Of a DNA stretch of 64,000 nucleotides, positions 25,849-34,133 are shown one piece after another (positions within the stretch are counted from its first letter, which is position 1; each line of letters begins with the position of its first letter). Origin of the DNA: Ilumatobacter sp. (GTDB lineage: Bacteria; Actinomycetota; Acidimicrobiia; Acidimicrobiales; Ilumatobacteraceae); NCBI RefSeq assembly GCF_030065885.1, contig NZ_JASJCS010000016.1:1-64000 (forward strand). Reading direction: 5' to 3'. The position numbers and the translations under genes are program-made. Under the pieces are notes generated by a model. That model did no database searches, had not been told where the DNA came from, and saw nothing but the letters and a program-made list of their open reading frames with translations.

Positions 25849-26158
25849 TCGTGCTGCAGGCTCCGACCCACCTGCCGGCCGGCCCGAATCTGCTCACGAA
25901 CGACACCGGTGCTCGGACGGAAAGAGGACGGACGGAACGGCGAAAGGACGGGAAACACTGGTCGCCAACGGCTACTCGGAACGCACCCTGACCAGGGACG
26001 CAATGCCGTGATCAGGCGCAACGCGACCGGACGAACGGTGGTTCGGTGCCCCAGCTCCACGAAGAGTGCCATCTACCAGGCGTTCTTCGGAGCAACTGCT
26101 CGCGTCCCGCAACGTCGAGTGTCCGGTCGACCTCGCGCGGACGGGATCTGCAGCCCCG
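25849..26158. other. Intergenic region with the right ssrA-end repeat
   Basis: This 310-nt stretch has no gene that I can support. It holds the second direct repeat (26049-26080). The stretch 25915-25960 is purine-rich with repeated GGACGGA/GAAAGGACGG motifs. It ends at the stop of the minus-strand ABC permease gene. Confidence 0.5.
26049..26080 (+). repeat. Right copy of the 32-nt direct repeat (candidate attR)
   Basis: It matches 23582-23613 with two mismatches (A to G, and C to T). Six bases further upstream (GGTTCG) also agree with the ssrA T-arm. It includes only half of the ssrA terminator stem, which suggests that this is the border left by integration rather than a working gene end. 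Confidence 0.7.
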
Positions 26159-27058
26159 TCACTTCCCGGCGGTGATCGCGAACCCCTTGAGGAACGTCTT
26201 CTGCAGCAGCACGAACACGAGCGTCGGGGGGATCGAGGCCAGCACGGCGCCGAGCATCAAGGGGCCGTAGGAGAGCCCTCCACCGATGTTCTGCAAAGCA
26301 CCAAGCCCGATCTGCACGGTCTGCGAGTCATCTTCTCGAATGATGAGGCTGGGCCAGAGGTACATGTTCCACGAGTACAGGAACTGGATGACGGCGAGGG
26401 CACCGAAGACGTTCCACGACAACGGGAGCAAGACGGACCAGAGGAATCGGAGCGGCCCGGCGCCGTCGACCCGTGCGGCCTCTGAGAGCTCGGCGGGGAT
26501 CGACAAGAAGTGCTGGCGGAAGAGGAACGCCCCGGTCGCCGAGGCCAGGAACGGCACGGTGATCGCGAGCATCGAGTTGGTCCAACCGAAGCCCGAGACG
26601 ATCTCGAACAGGGCGAGGATCGAGATCTCCGTGGGCATCATCAACGTGACCAGCACGAACCAGAACACCGGGCCCTTGAGGTTGAACTTGAAGTAGACGA
26701 AGGCCAAGCCTGCGAGGACCGCGGTCACCGACTTCCCTGCCGCGATGACCACCGACTGGATCGTCGACGTCCGCATGTAGAGGCCGATGTCGCGTTGGTT
26801 CCAGACCGTGTCGAAGTTGTCCCGTAGCGCACTCCCCGGCGACAGCTGGTGGGAGAAGTATTCTTGGTTGGTCTGGGTGCCCACCAGCATCGCGTAGGCC
26901 AGTGGGAAGCCGATCACCGCGACGATGGCGATCAGGATGACGTGTGTGTACCAGTGGGCTTGTTGCCCGGGCGCACCCTTGCGGCGACGTTTCGGCGGAG
27001 CGACATCGGAGGTCACCGTCGAGCTGCCGGATCGTGCAGCGGCGTTCGTCTCAGCCAT
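26159..27058 (-). CDS. Carbohydrate ABC transporter permease (MalG/UgpE type)
   Basis: A 299-residue inner-membrane subunit with six predicted segments after a basic N-terminal tail. The ATPase-contact EAA loop is PAELSEAARVDGAGPLRFLWSVLLPL, and the C-terminus FLKGFAITAGK is typical of the MalG/UgpE group. It forms the transport channel with the next permease. The first bases overlap the upstream permease by 8 nt. No ATPase gene follows; the next sequence is the right ssrA repeat. Confidence 0.9.
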   Translation of the reverse strand: MAETNAAARSGSSTVTSDVAPPKRRRKGAPGQQAHWYTHVILIAIVAVIGFPLAYAMLVGTQTNQEYFSHQLSPGSALRDNFDTVWNQRDIGLYMRTSTIQSVVIAAGKSVTAVLAGLAFVYFKFNLKGPVFWFVLVTLMMPTEISILALFEIVSGFGWTNSMLAITVPFLASATGAFLFRQHFLSIPAELSEAARVDGAGPLRFLWSVLLPLSWNVFGALAVIQFLYSWNMYLWPSLIIREDDSQTVQIGLGALQNIGGGLSYGPLMLGAVLASIPPTLVFVLLQKTFLKGFAITAGK

Positions 27059-28388
27059 AGCTCACCCGCCTTCCGGTCGATCGGAACTGCCACATCGTCA
27101 GCGCGACGACACCGGCGAACAGGAGCATCGACTGTGCCGAGCCCCGCCCGAGGTCACCGCCGGTGTTGAACACCTGGATGATCTCGTACATCGCGACGTT
27201 CGTCTCGCCGGCGGGGCCGCCCTTGGTGAGGAAGTCGATCGTCCCGTACGTCTCGAAGAACGCGTAGGTGAGGTTGGTGACGATCAGGAAGAAGGTGATC
27301 GGCGACAGCGCCGGGATGATGACGTAGCGGAAGCGCTGCCACGCCGTGGCGCCGTCGATCATCGCTGCTTCGACCTGGTCGGGCGGGATCGTCTGCAGCC
27401 CGGCGACGTAGAACAACAGGTTGTAGCCGAGCGTCTTCCAGATGCTGGCCATGATGACGACCCCTTGCGCGAGCACCGCGCTCGTGCGGTAGTCGGCGAG
27501 CCCGGTGTCGAGCAGGGAGGTGGTCCAATGGTCGATGATGCCGGTGTTGGCGTCGAACATGACGAAGAACAAGATGCCGGCGATCGGCGGGCTGACTGCG
27601 TACGGCCAGATGAGCAGGGTGCGATAGACCGATGCGCCGCGGATCGGTTGGTACGAGATGAAGGCGATGCCCAGTGCGATGGCGAGCCCGCCGACCACCG
27701 TGCCGACCGAGATGATCATCGTGACGACGTACACCTGGCGGTAGTCGTCGGTGAAGACGAACGCCAACGCGCTCAGCAACGCCACCGTGCTGACCGAGGC
27801 GGCAAAGGAGCGGGCGCTGCGGTTCATCCGCGTGCCCTGGCGGTCGAGCAGCAGGCCGGCGAGGATGCCGGCGATGCCCAGTCCCGCGAGCACCAGCGCC
27901 AGCCACGGCCGCGACGGACCGATCAGTTCGGTGAAGTTGAACGTGCACCGGTCGACACGCCTCGGGTTGGAGAGGCGAGCCAGCTTCGTCGAGTACCGGA
28001 TCGTGCGCAGCGCCGGCCAGTAGAGGAAGACGACCAACACCGCCAGCGTCGGCGAGAGCAGCACCCATGGCATCCACCAACTTCGCCACACGCTGTGGCT
28101 GGCTTCGCTCCCCGTCTCCTTCGGCGGCGCGAGGACGGCCCGAGCGGCCGCGAATCCCGCCGCCGCACCGAGCGCCATCAGGAACAGGCCGAAGACGAAG
28201 TCCTTGGTCTCGTACTCGTCGCTGAAGGTGCAGAAGTCCAACGGAGCGCTCACCGCCAGCGCACCGAGACCTCCGCCCAGCGCGCCGCCGAGCAGTCGCA
28301 GCGGCATCGCGCGCGACCCGACTCGCGACAAACCCGCTGCACCGACAGCGGCGGCAACGAGGAGGGCGACGAGTGCGAGCGGAGGCAC
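27051..28388 (-). CDS. Carbohydrate ABC transporter permease (MalF/UgpA type)
   Basis: A 445-residue membrane subunit, longer than the usual 290-320. The extra N-terminal part (about residues 1-90) has three hydrophobic segments, and a further unusual insertion at about 140-215 adds a cytoplasmic or exoplasmic domain plus two segments. The conserved EAA loop is PPDQVEAAMIDGATAWQRFRYVIIPAL. It pairs with the downstream permease (8-nt overlap) and is separated from the binding-protein gene by a long hairpin. Confidence 0.88.
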   Translation of the reverse strand: MPPLALVALLVAAAVGAAGLSRVGSRAMPLRLLGGALGGGLGALAVSAPLDFCTFSDEYETKDFVFGLFLMALGAAAGFAAARAVLAPPKETGSEASHSVWRSWWMPWVLLSPTLAVLVVFLYWPALRTIRYSTKLARLSNPRRVDRCTFNFTELIGPSRPWLALVLAGLGIAGILAGLLLDRQGTRMNRSARSFAASVSTVALLSALAFVFTDDYRQVYVVTMIISVGTVVGGLAIALGIAFISYQPIRGASVYRTLLIWPYAVSPPIAGILFFVMFDANTGIIDHWTTSLLDTGLADYRTSAVLAQGVVIMASIWKTLGYNLLFYVAGLQTIPPDQVEAAMIDGATAWQRFRYVIIPALSPITFFLIVTNLTYAFFETYGTIDFLTKGGPAGETNVAMYEIIQVFNTGGDLGRGSAQSMLLFAGVVALTMWQFRSTGRRVSYG

Positions 28389-28404
28389 GAGATGGAGCCG
28401 ATAC

Positions 28405-28442
28405 CGACGGGCCGGGGAGCCGAACAGCTCCCCGGCCCGTCG
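28405..28442 (-). terminator. Intercistronic hairpin between binding protein and permeases
   Basis: A perfect 16-bp stem (CGACGGGCCGGGGAGC and its complement) closes a 6-nt loop, 15 nt after the binding-protein stop and about 16 nt before the permease start. Such hairpins are known in ABC importer operons, where they stop part of the transcripts or protect the upstream mRNA so that binding protein is made in excess over membrane subunits. Confidence 0.75.
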
Positions 28443-28457
28443 ATTCGGCCGAAGGTG

Positions 28458-29957
28458 TCAGCCGTCGCCGAAGAGCAAGTTGTACTCGTCGAGGAGCATC
28501 TGGGCGTCCTCCTGGGCGCTGGCCAGCCGTTCGGCCGGATCATCGCCGTTGACGAGCACCGATTCGATCGCCTCGGTGATCACGTCGCGGATGGCGACGA
28601 AGTTGCCGATCAGCGCCCCGGTCGTGGCCGGCGTGTCGGGCGACGCCGCCAGCTGCTCGCTGGCGATCCGCTGGTTGGGGTTCGCCTCGTACCAGCCTTC
28701 GGCCTCGAGGGCCGAGATCGCACCTTCGGTGATCGGGATGTACCCGGTCGTCTGGTGCCACGACGCCGCATTCTCGGGGTTCGACACGAAGTTCACCCAG
28801 GCGATCGCGCCGTCCTGGGTCGTCTCGTCGAGGCCGTTGATCACCCAGTTGGTGGCGCCGCCGATGAGGGCGCCGCCGCCGGTGGCCTCAGCGTTGCGGG
28901 GCAGGAAGGCAGCCTCGACGTCGAAGCCGCCGTTGACACCTTCGTCGGTGAGGGCGGTGGTGTCCGACGACGAGTACAGCAGGAACGGGACGTTCTGGGC
29001 TGCGAACAAGTCGTACGTGCCGCCCCAGTCGCGCTGGGTACCCGTGTAGGTGTAGTACCCCTGGTCGGCCATGCCCTTCCACCAGGTGACGTAATCGACC
29101 ATGGCGTCAGAATCGATGAACACTTCGTCGGCGCGGTCGGAGCGGCCGTTGTCGTTGTTGGCCAGCAGCGCGCCCTGGAGGGCCATGTCCTGCTCGACGA
29201 ACCAGCTGTGGTTCGGCCAGGTCACACACGAATCCGTGGCGGCATCAGACGCCATGAATGCGGCGCACGCCGCCTCGAGCTCCTGCCACGTGGTGGGCGT
29301 GCCCTCGACACCGGCGGCGTCGAGCAACGTCCGGTTCAAGAACATGATCGCCGACGACGTGTTCCACGGCATCGAGGTGTACGAGCCGTCGAGCTGGTAG
29401 TAGGTCGCTGCGGAGGCCACGACATCATCGAGGACGACGGGCACCCCGGCCACCTCGGTTCGGCCGGCGATGATCTCCTCCAGGTCGGCGAACACGGGCT
29501 CACCATCGTTGCTGATCGCGTCACGCGCTTCCTGCGTCGCCGCCTCGAAGAAGTGGACAACCCCCGGGGGCTCACCCGTGTTGATCGCCTGGATGGCGGC
29601 TTCGAAGGCGTCGTTGTAGCTGGCGAAGCCGGTGATCTCGACGGTGTAACCGTCGACCTGCTCGTTGAACGCCGCCGCGACGTCGTTGGTCCAGTCGAGG
29701 CGGTAGTCCTCGAACGCGATCCACACGGGGATCACGATGTCGTCGCCGGCCGCTGGTTCGTCGGCTGCCGGTTCGTCGGCTGCCGGTTCGTCGGCTGCCG
29801 GTTCGTCAGCGGCTGGCTCGTCGTCTGCCGCTTCGTCGGCTACCGACTCGTCAGCATCGTCAGCATCGTCCTCGTCGTCGCCGCCACAGGCGGCGAACAC
29901 CACGGCAGCGGACACTGCGAATGCCACGAGGCGTTGGCTCCGTCGTCGTTCACGCAT
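28458..29957 (-). CDS. ABC transporter extracellular sugar-binding lipoprotein
   Basis: A 499-residue solute-binding protein of the UgpB/MalE cluster. The signal peptide ends in the lipobox FAAC with cysteine 24. An acidic linker follows, including about five ADEPA repeats encoded by a 15-nt tandem repeat. The binding domain starts near residue 72 (DIVIPVWIAFEDYRLDW) and has GEPPGVVHFFEAATQEARDA and the late GYIPITEGAISALEAEGWYE. It captures a sugar or glycerol-phosphate-type ligand outside the membrane. It is the first gene of the importer operon. Confidence 0.9.
   Translation of the reverse strand: MRERRRSQRLVAFAVSAAVVFAACGGDDEDDADDADESVADEAADDEPAADEPAADEPAADEPAADEPAAGDDIVIPVWIAFEDYRLDWTNDVAAAFNEQVDGYTVEITGFASYNDAFEAAIQAINTGEPPGVVHFFEAATQEARDAISNDGEPVFADLEEIIAGRTEVAGVPVVLDDVVASAATYYQLDGSYTSMPWNTSSAIMFLNRTLLDAAGVEGTPTTWQELEAACAAFMASDAATDSCVTWPNHSWFVEQDMALQGALLANNDNGRSDRADEVFIDSDAMVDYVTWWKGMADQGYYTYTGTQRDWGGTYDLFAAQNVPFLLYSSSDTTALTDEGVNGGFDVEAAFLPRNAEATGGGALIGGATNWVINGLDETTQDGAIAWVNFVSNPENAASWHQTTGYIPITEGAISALEAEGWYEANPNQRIASEQLAASPDTPATTGALIGNFVAIRDVITEAIESVLVNGDDPAERLASAQEDAQMLLDEYNLLFGDG
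29749..29822 (-). repeat. 15-nt tandem repeat in the binding-protein linker
   Basis: GCTGCCGGTTCGTCG (plus-strand view) is repeated about five times, with the last units diverging. In the protein it gives the repeated ADEPA linker. Because the unit is a multiple of three, changes in copy number would alter linker length without breaking the frame. Confidence 0.8.
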
Positions 29958-30239
29958 GGGAGTTCCCTTTCACGTGGGGTTATCGGGCGGTTCCACTCAT
30001 CTGAGGGGCCCGAGCACGGAGCCTAGACGCGCCCGAGTGATCGCACGAGCGACGAGGCCGAGCAAGCTCGGACAGCGGACCCTCGCCACAGACGACGCAG
30101 AGCGCGCCGACGAGGCACGAGGGGACCCCAGGAGGCGGCACAGCGAACGGACACCGAGTGGGTGCGGGCCAACTGCGTTCGACGTGCTGCCTCGCCGCCG
30201 GCGCTCACCCGGGCCGCGACCGGGGGCGGGTCGTCGGCG

Positions 30240-31199
30240 TCACGCCACCATCGCCGGGGTCGGCCCGACCGGGGCCACGAAGCCGTCCGGCTTGACGGCC
30301 AGCACCGAGCACTGGACCGAACGCAGGATCGTCTCCGCGAGGTTGCCGATGATCACGCCGCTGATCCCGGTCCTCGCCACCGTGCCCATCACGATCAGCT
30401 CGGTGCTGAGGCCGTGGGCCAGCTCCGGCAGCACCTCGCCGGCGTGACCCTCGACCAGGTGCACCTCGGCTCCGGACTCGGCGACGTCGTGTCGTTCGAG
30501 CAGTGAACCGAGTCGCTCGCCGTGCACTGCGTCGGCCGACGCGGCCAGAACGTCCGCCACCTCGTGCGACGGGCGAACATGCGGCGAGGACCGTACGGCG
30601 CGCTCACCGGTTCGTTCCAGCGCGTGGCCCACGTGCAACTCCCCGTGATCGCCGCCCGCGAGCGACGCTGCCAGCGCCAGCACGCGACCGTTCAGGCCGT
30701 CCCGCGCCGGATCGTCCGAGTCCGGGTCGACCAGCGCCAGGATGCGGGACGCGCCGGGCTGTGGTGGGCGCATCACCCAGACCGCTGCCGGGCACTTCCG
30801 CAGCAGCTGCAAGACACCGTTCGGGCAATCCGGCGCTCCCGGGCCGTCGGCACTCGGGCCGCCCACGATCACCAGATCGTTGTCGTGCTCCAGCACGTGC
30901 CGGATCACTTCGATGCACGGCTGGCCCACCAGCACCTTGACCTCGGCGCCGTCGGCGACCGGGGTGTCTGCCATGAGTCGGTGCAGCCGCTCAGACCGTT
31001 GCCGCACGAGTTCGGAGTGAGCATCGACCGTTCCACGCCGCACCATCGCGAACCGCCGCAGTCGGCCGACGGGCTCGACGACGTCGAGGATCGTCAACCG
31101 GGCGCGACTCGTCTCGGCGAGCTCGGCCGCAGCGCGCAACATGGCCGGTTCGAGGTGTCCTGGTGACGCCGCCACCAGGATGCGCTTGAAGCGGTCCAT
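30240..31199 (-). CDS. Universal stress protein, two-domain
   Basis: A 319-residue protein of two UspA domains in tandem, at about residues 1-140 and 155-319. The second domain has the ATP-binding pattern VMGTVARTGISGVIIGNLAETILRSVQCSVLAVKP, seen here as the G-x2-G-x9-G-S/N type motif. The first lacks a clean copy (IVGGPSADGPGAPDCPNGV). The start at 31199 (MDRFKRILVAASPG) matches the first beta-strand of the family. It is divergent from the small winged-helix regulator. Proposed role: nucleotide-dependent stress adaptation in the cytoplasm. Confidence 0.88.
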   Translation of the reverse strand: MDRFKRILVAASPGHLEPAMLRAAAELAETSRARLTILDVVEPVGRLRRFAMVRRGTVDAHSELVRQRSERLHRLMADTPVADGAEVKVLVGQPCIEVIRHVLEHDNDLVIVGGPSADGPGAPDCPNGVLQLLRKCPAAVWVMRPPQPGASRILALVDPDSDDPARDGLNGRVLALAASLAGGDHGELHVGHALERTGERAVRSSPHVRPSHEVADVLAASADAVHGERLGSLLERHDVAESGAEVHLVEGHAGEVLPELAHGLSTELIVMGTVARTGISGVIIGNLAETILRSVQCSVLAVKPDGFVAPVGPTPAMVA

Positions 31200-31615
31200 C
31201 ACCGCTGCGTCCGTCCTGTCGCCTTCCGCGCGACGCAGTTGTTGTTGGGCAAGGGCCGGAAGGTCCTCCCACCGCTGCTCAGGTCGGGGCAGGGGCGGAG
31301 GGCCCGCAGCAGCGCCAGCTGTTCGCGGCGTGTCCGGCGCTCTTCCCACCAGGTCGCGGTCCGGCCCGTTGTTGCGGTGCGGCGCCGCCCTTTCGGAAGC
31401 GGGGGTGCGGCCGACATGTCAGGGCTCCTGTCCGTTCGTCGAGTCCAGTGACTACTACGAAGGTCTCTCCCACCCGGAGGCCAGCGTGCCGGGCCGATGG
31501 CCGTGCTGACGGCATCGCTGTAGCGGGATACTCCCCTTGTGCGACGAGCTTAACATGACATTTATGTCGTTGTCGAGACCTGATGCCCCGAAATCCGTGA
31601 CATTCGCGACGTACG
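31200..31615. promoter_or_regulatory. Divergent promoter region with a GACAT-TT-ATGTC palindrome
   Basis: This 416-nt region separates the universal stress gene from the winged-helix regulator. A perfect palindrome GACATTTATGTC lies at 31557-31568, within an AT-richer patch (TTAACATGACATTTATGTCG) that stands out from the GC-rich surroundings. It is a plausible operator for the adjacent regulator acting on both genes. A motif AGGACCTTCCGGCCC is read on the minus strand near 31253-31267, vaguely DosR-like but with altered spacing. No gene is visible. Confidence 0.4.
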
Positions 31616-31942
31616 ATGGCGGCGATGAGCGAGTCGGTAGAGAGCGAGGCCCAGCATCGACCCTGGACCTTCCTGACGAGCCACGCCCGGGTGCTCTTGA
31701 TCATCTCGCAGAACCCGGATACTCGGTCCCGAGACATCGCCGCGCTGGCGGGCATCACCGAGCGATCCACTCAGCGGATCGTGGCCGACCTCGAGGCCGC
31801 CGGCTATCTGAGCCACGAGCGAATCGGCCGTCGCAACCACTACCGGGTGAGCCGCAGAGCTCCCCTCCGCCACCCCCACGAGCAAGGCGTCGAGATCGGT
31901 GCGCTCCTCGAGCTGTTCACCGAGCTCGGCACGGGCGCCTGA
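31616..31942 (+). CDS. Small winged-helix (MarR/ArsR-like) transcriptional regulator
   Basis: A 108-residue protein with a single DNA-binding winged helix at about residues 20-80: SHARVLLIISQNPDTRSRDIAAL, then GITERSTQRIVADLEAAGYL and the wing SHERIGRRNHYRV. The C-terminal 25 residues are short and lack a ligand domain. ATG 31616 or 31625 could both be used. The palindrome at 31557-31568 just upstream may be its own operator. Confidence 0.8.
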   Translation: MAAMSESVESEAQHRPWTFLTSHARVLLIISQNPDTRSRDIAALAGITERSTQRIVADLEAAGYLSHERIGRRNHYRVSRRAPLRHPHEQGVEIGALLELFTELGTGA

Positions 31943-31963
31943 GCGTCTCGTCCCGGCGTAGCG

Positions 31964-33136
31964 TCACCGCATTCTGAGTCGGCGGGCGACGGGGTCCGCA
32001 GCACGTGCGAGCAGCGATCCGCCGACCGCCAGGATGAGCACGTAGGCCGCGGCGAGCGGCCCGATCTCGGCGTTCACGCCCTCAGCGACGGCGATCCCGG
32101 CGATGACGATCGAGAACTCGCCGCGTACGGTCAAGACCGTGCCGGCGCGCAGCCGGCCCGGGCGTGCGACACCCGCACGAGCTGCGCTCCACCATCCCGT
32201 CACGACCTTGGTCGCTGCCGTGACGACCGCCAGGCCGGCTGCGGCCGCGAGCACGCCGGGGAGCTCGGCAGGGTCGATCTGCAACCCGAAGAACGCGAAG
32301 AACATCGCGGCGAACAGATCCCGCAACGGTACGAGGAGCTCGCGAGCAGAGTGCTCGGCGGGTCCCGAGAGAGCGATCCCGACCAGGAACGCCCCCACCG
32401 CCGCCGACGCCTGCAGATGTTCGGCGACCCCCGCGACGAGCAGCGCCACACCGACCAGCGTCAACAGCAACGTCTCCCGGGAATGGGTGAACATCATTGC
32501 GCTCACTCGCGGCCCGAACCTCACGGCGGCGAACAACGTGACGGTGACGGCGACGACTGCGGCGACGACCTCGAGCCCGATCTCCCACGCACCGCCACCG
32601 ATCAGCAAACCCGCCATCAAGGGCAGGTAGAAGGCCATCACCAGGTCCTCGATCACCAGGATCGACAACACGACGGGCGTCTCCCGGTTACCGGTGTTCC
32701 CGAGATCGTCGAGCACCTTGGCGATGATCCCCGACGACGAGATGTAGGTGATCCCGCCCAGCAGCAGGGCGCCGTTGAGCCCCCAGCCGAGCAGAGCACC
32801 GACGGCGACGCCGGGCGTGAAGTTCAGGACGAGGTCGAACGCCCCGGCGCGACTGTTGCGGCGAAGGGCGCCCGTCAACGCGGAGCCGGAGTACTCCAAC
32901 CCGAGCAGCAACAGCAGCAGGATCACCCCGATCTGCGCCGCCGACTCGATGAACTCACGGGCCGTCACCAGCTCGACGACACCGCCTTCGCCCACCATCA
33001 ACCCCGCCACCAGGTACAGCGGGATCGCCGGCAACCCGAACCGGCCCGCGAGCCGACCCAGCACCGCAAGACCGATCAGGATCCCCCCGAGCTCGACGAG
33101 CAGGGTCGCAGCACCCGGCGACGCTGCGAGCATCAC
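31964..33136 (-). CDS. Cation:proton antiporter, CPA2/KefB family (KhtU-like)
   Basis: A 390-residue membrane protein with about twelve hydrophobic segments. Family features are GLPAIPLYLVAGLMVGEGG, LLLLLLGLEYS, the ion-path segment VVLSILVIEDLVMAFYLPL with the conserved aspartate, and GTVLTVRGEFSIVIAGIA. There is no C-terminal RCK domain; that function is supplied by the separate upstream protein, which overlaps by 4 nt. This two-gene layout matches Bacillus KhtT/KhtU, a potassium/proton antiporter. Confidence 0.88.
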   Translation of the reverse strand: MMLAASPGAATLLVELGGILIGLAVLGRLAGRFGLPAIPLYLVAGLMVGEGGVVELVTAREFIESAAQIGVILLLLLLGLEYSGSALTGALRRNSRAGAFDLVLNFTPGVAVGALLGWGLNGALLLGGITYISSSGIIAKVLDDLGNTGNRETPVVLSILVIEDLVMAFYLPLMAGLLIGGGAWEIGLEVVAAVVAVTVTLFAAVRFGPRVSAMMFTHSRETLLLTLVGVALLVAGVAEHLQASAAVGAFLVGIALSGPAEHSARELLVPLRDLFAAMFFAFFGLQIDPAELPGVLAAAAGLAVVTAATKVVTGWWSAARAGVARPGRLRAGTVLTVRGEFSIVIAGIAVAEGVNAEIGPLAAAYVLILAVGGSLLARAADPVARRLRMR

Positions 33137-33624
33137 GGCTCCGCCGCGGACAGCAGACCAGCGGCGGCGTCGATCCCCTCCGCCAGCCCGACCACGACCA
33201 CCGTGTCACCGGCCTCCAGCACGTCGTCGGGACCAGGAGCAGGAATCGCCGTCCCGTGCCGCAACAACGCGATCACCGAGACACCGGTGCGCGTGCGCAT
33301 CTCGGTCGCGCCCAACGCCTCTCCCGCGAATCGACTGCGCGACGAGACCGGCAACCAATCGATCGACAACCCCGCGATGTGCTGGCGCAGATCCTCGAAT
33401 CGCTCGACGAGCGTCGCACCGCCCAGCAGATCTGCCAGCATGCGCGCCTCGTCGGGGCTCATCGCGACCGACCTGCTGACCGAGTCGGGATCCTCCACGT
33501 CGAAGACCAGCAGATCGCGACGCCCGGAATGCCGCGTGATCACCCCCACCCGCTCACCGCTCTCGCACACCAGCTCGTGCCGCAGCCCGACACCCGGAAG
33601 ACTCGTCTCGATGATCTCGGCCAT
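33133..33624 (-). CDS. TrkA-C domain regulator of the antiporter (KhtT-like)
   Basis: A 163-residue cytoplasmic protein. Residues 1-75 form an N-terminal domain (ETSLPGVGLRHELVCESGERVGVI); residues 80-160 are a TrkA-C/RCK-C ligand domain (SRSRFAGEALGATEMRTRTGVSVIALLRHG, then ADTVVVVG-like AGDTVVVVGLAEG). KhtT proteins sense cyclic di-AMP or pH and control the partner antiporter. The start at 33624 gives the best family length; a longer in-frame version to 33801 is possible but has no support. ATGA overlap with the antiporter gene. Confidence 0.83.
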   Translation of the reverse strand: MAEIIETSLPGVGLRHELVCESGERVGVITRHSGRRDLLVFDVEDPDSVSRSVAMSPDEARMLADLLGGATLVERFEDLRQHIAGLSIDWLPVSSRSRFAGEALGATEMRTRTGVSVIALLRHGTAIPAPGPDDVLEAGDTVVVVGLAEGIDAAAGLLSAAEP

Positions 33625-34133
33625 CGCGCCAGTCTGCCCTGCGACGATCCCCCGCCCGGTCACGAAGGCACCGGTCCGGACGATCAACGCAGTCACAACG
33701 CCCGTCACCCACGAGGCAGTTGCCCGGCGGGACACGTCGACGAGTTCACGACGCACCATCAGAACGAAACGCTCGGCATCGGCACGCGCCCAGTGCGTCA
33801 CCGCATTTGCCCGAGGACTGATTTCGGACGGACGACGTCGGGCGGAAGCAATCCGTGGTGCGGTGCACGTCTGGCCGGAGATTCGCTGTTCGACCGCTCA
33901 TTCGGTATCGCCGGAACCGCACCGGCACTCATCCGGCTGTCGCCGACTCCCCATGCGGCCCACCGCATGACCGCAATCCTCGCGGCCAGCCTGCTGGGTA
34001 TCAGCCGATCGTCTCGCAAGCACCCCTGGTGATTGCGCCATCGGGAGAGAAGGAAGGGCCGATCTCGCTCGTCACGGACGGGCTCGCGGAACCGACCAGG
34101 GACCCCGACTCGAAGCTTGGCCTTCGCACCGGA
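33625..34133. other. 509-nt intergenic region with nothing recognised
   Basis: No RNA, repeat or gene that I can defend is seen between the KhtT-like and the cyclase-like genes. Several open frames exist on both strands, but none begins after a ribosome binding site, none shows a conserved motif, and their codon use is irregular. The base composition is somewhat less GC-rich than the neighbours, so decayed DNA is possible. Confidence 0.4.

Larger units (their letters stand above)
23593..26080. mobile_element. Candidate island remnant at the tmRNA gene
   Basis: The segment is bounded by 32-nt direct repeats (23582-23613 and 26049-26080) of which the first is part of ssrA. It holds a lipoprotein gene and an MFS transporter gene, and no integrase, transposase or excisionase is visible. 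It is therefore best seen as the decayed remainder of an integrated element, or as the border region of one whose integrase has been lost. An alternative is a simple local duplication of the ssrA end. Confidence 0.5.

Noticed and set aside
23593-26080. An integrase inside the ssrA-flanked segment
   Set aside because: Neither the two genes nor the short leftover frames show the catalytic Arg/His/Tyr pattern of tyrosine recombinases.
26925-30026. 1033-residue plus-strand frame
   Set aside because: Antisense to the three ABC importer genes, which have clear motifs; the product is composed of Arg/Asp/Gly-rich filler.
33625-33801. N-terminal extension of the KhtT-like protein
   Set aside because: It has no similarity to the family, whose members start near MAEIIETSLPG; no ribosome binding site for the longer start.
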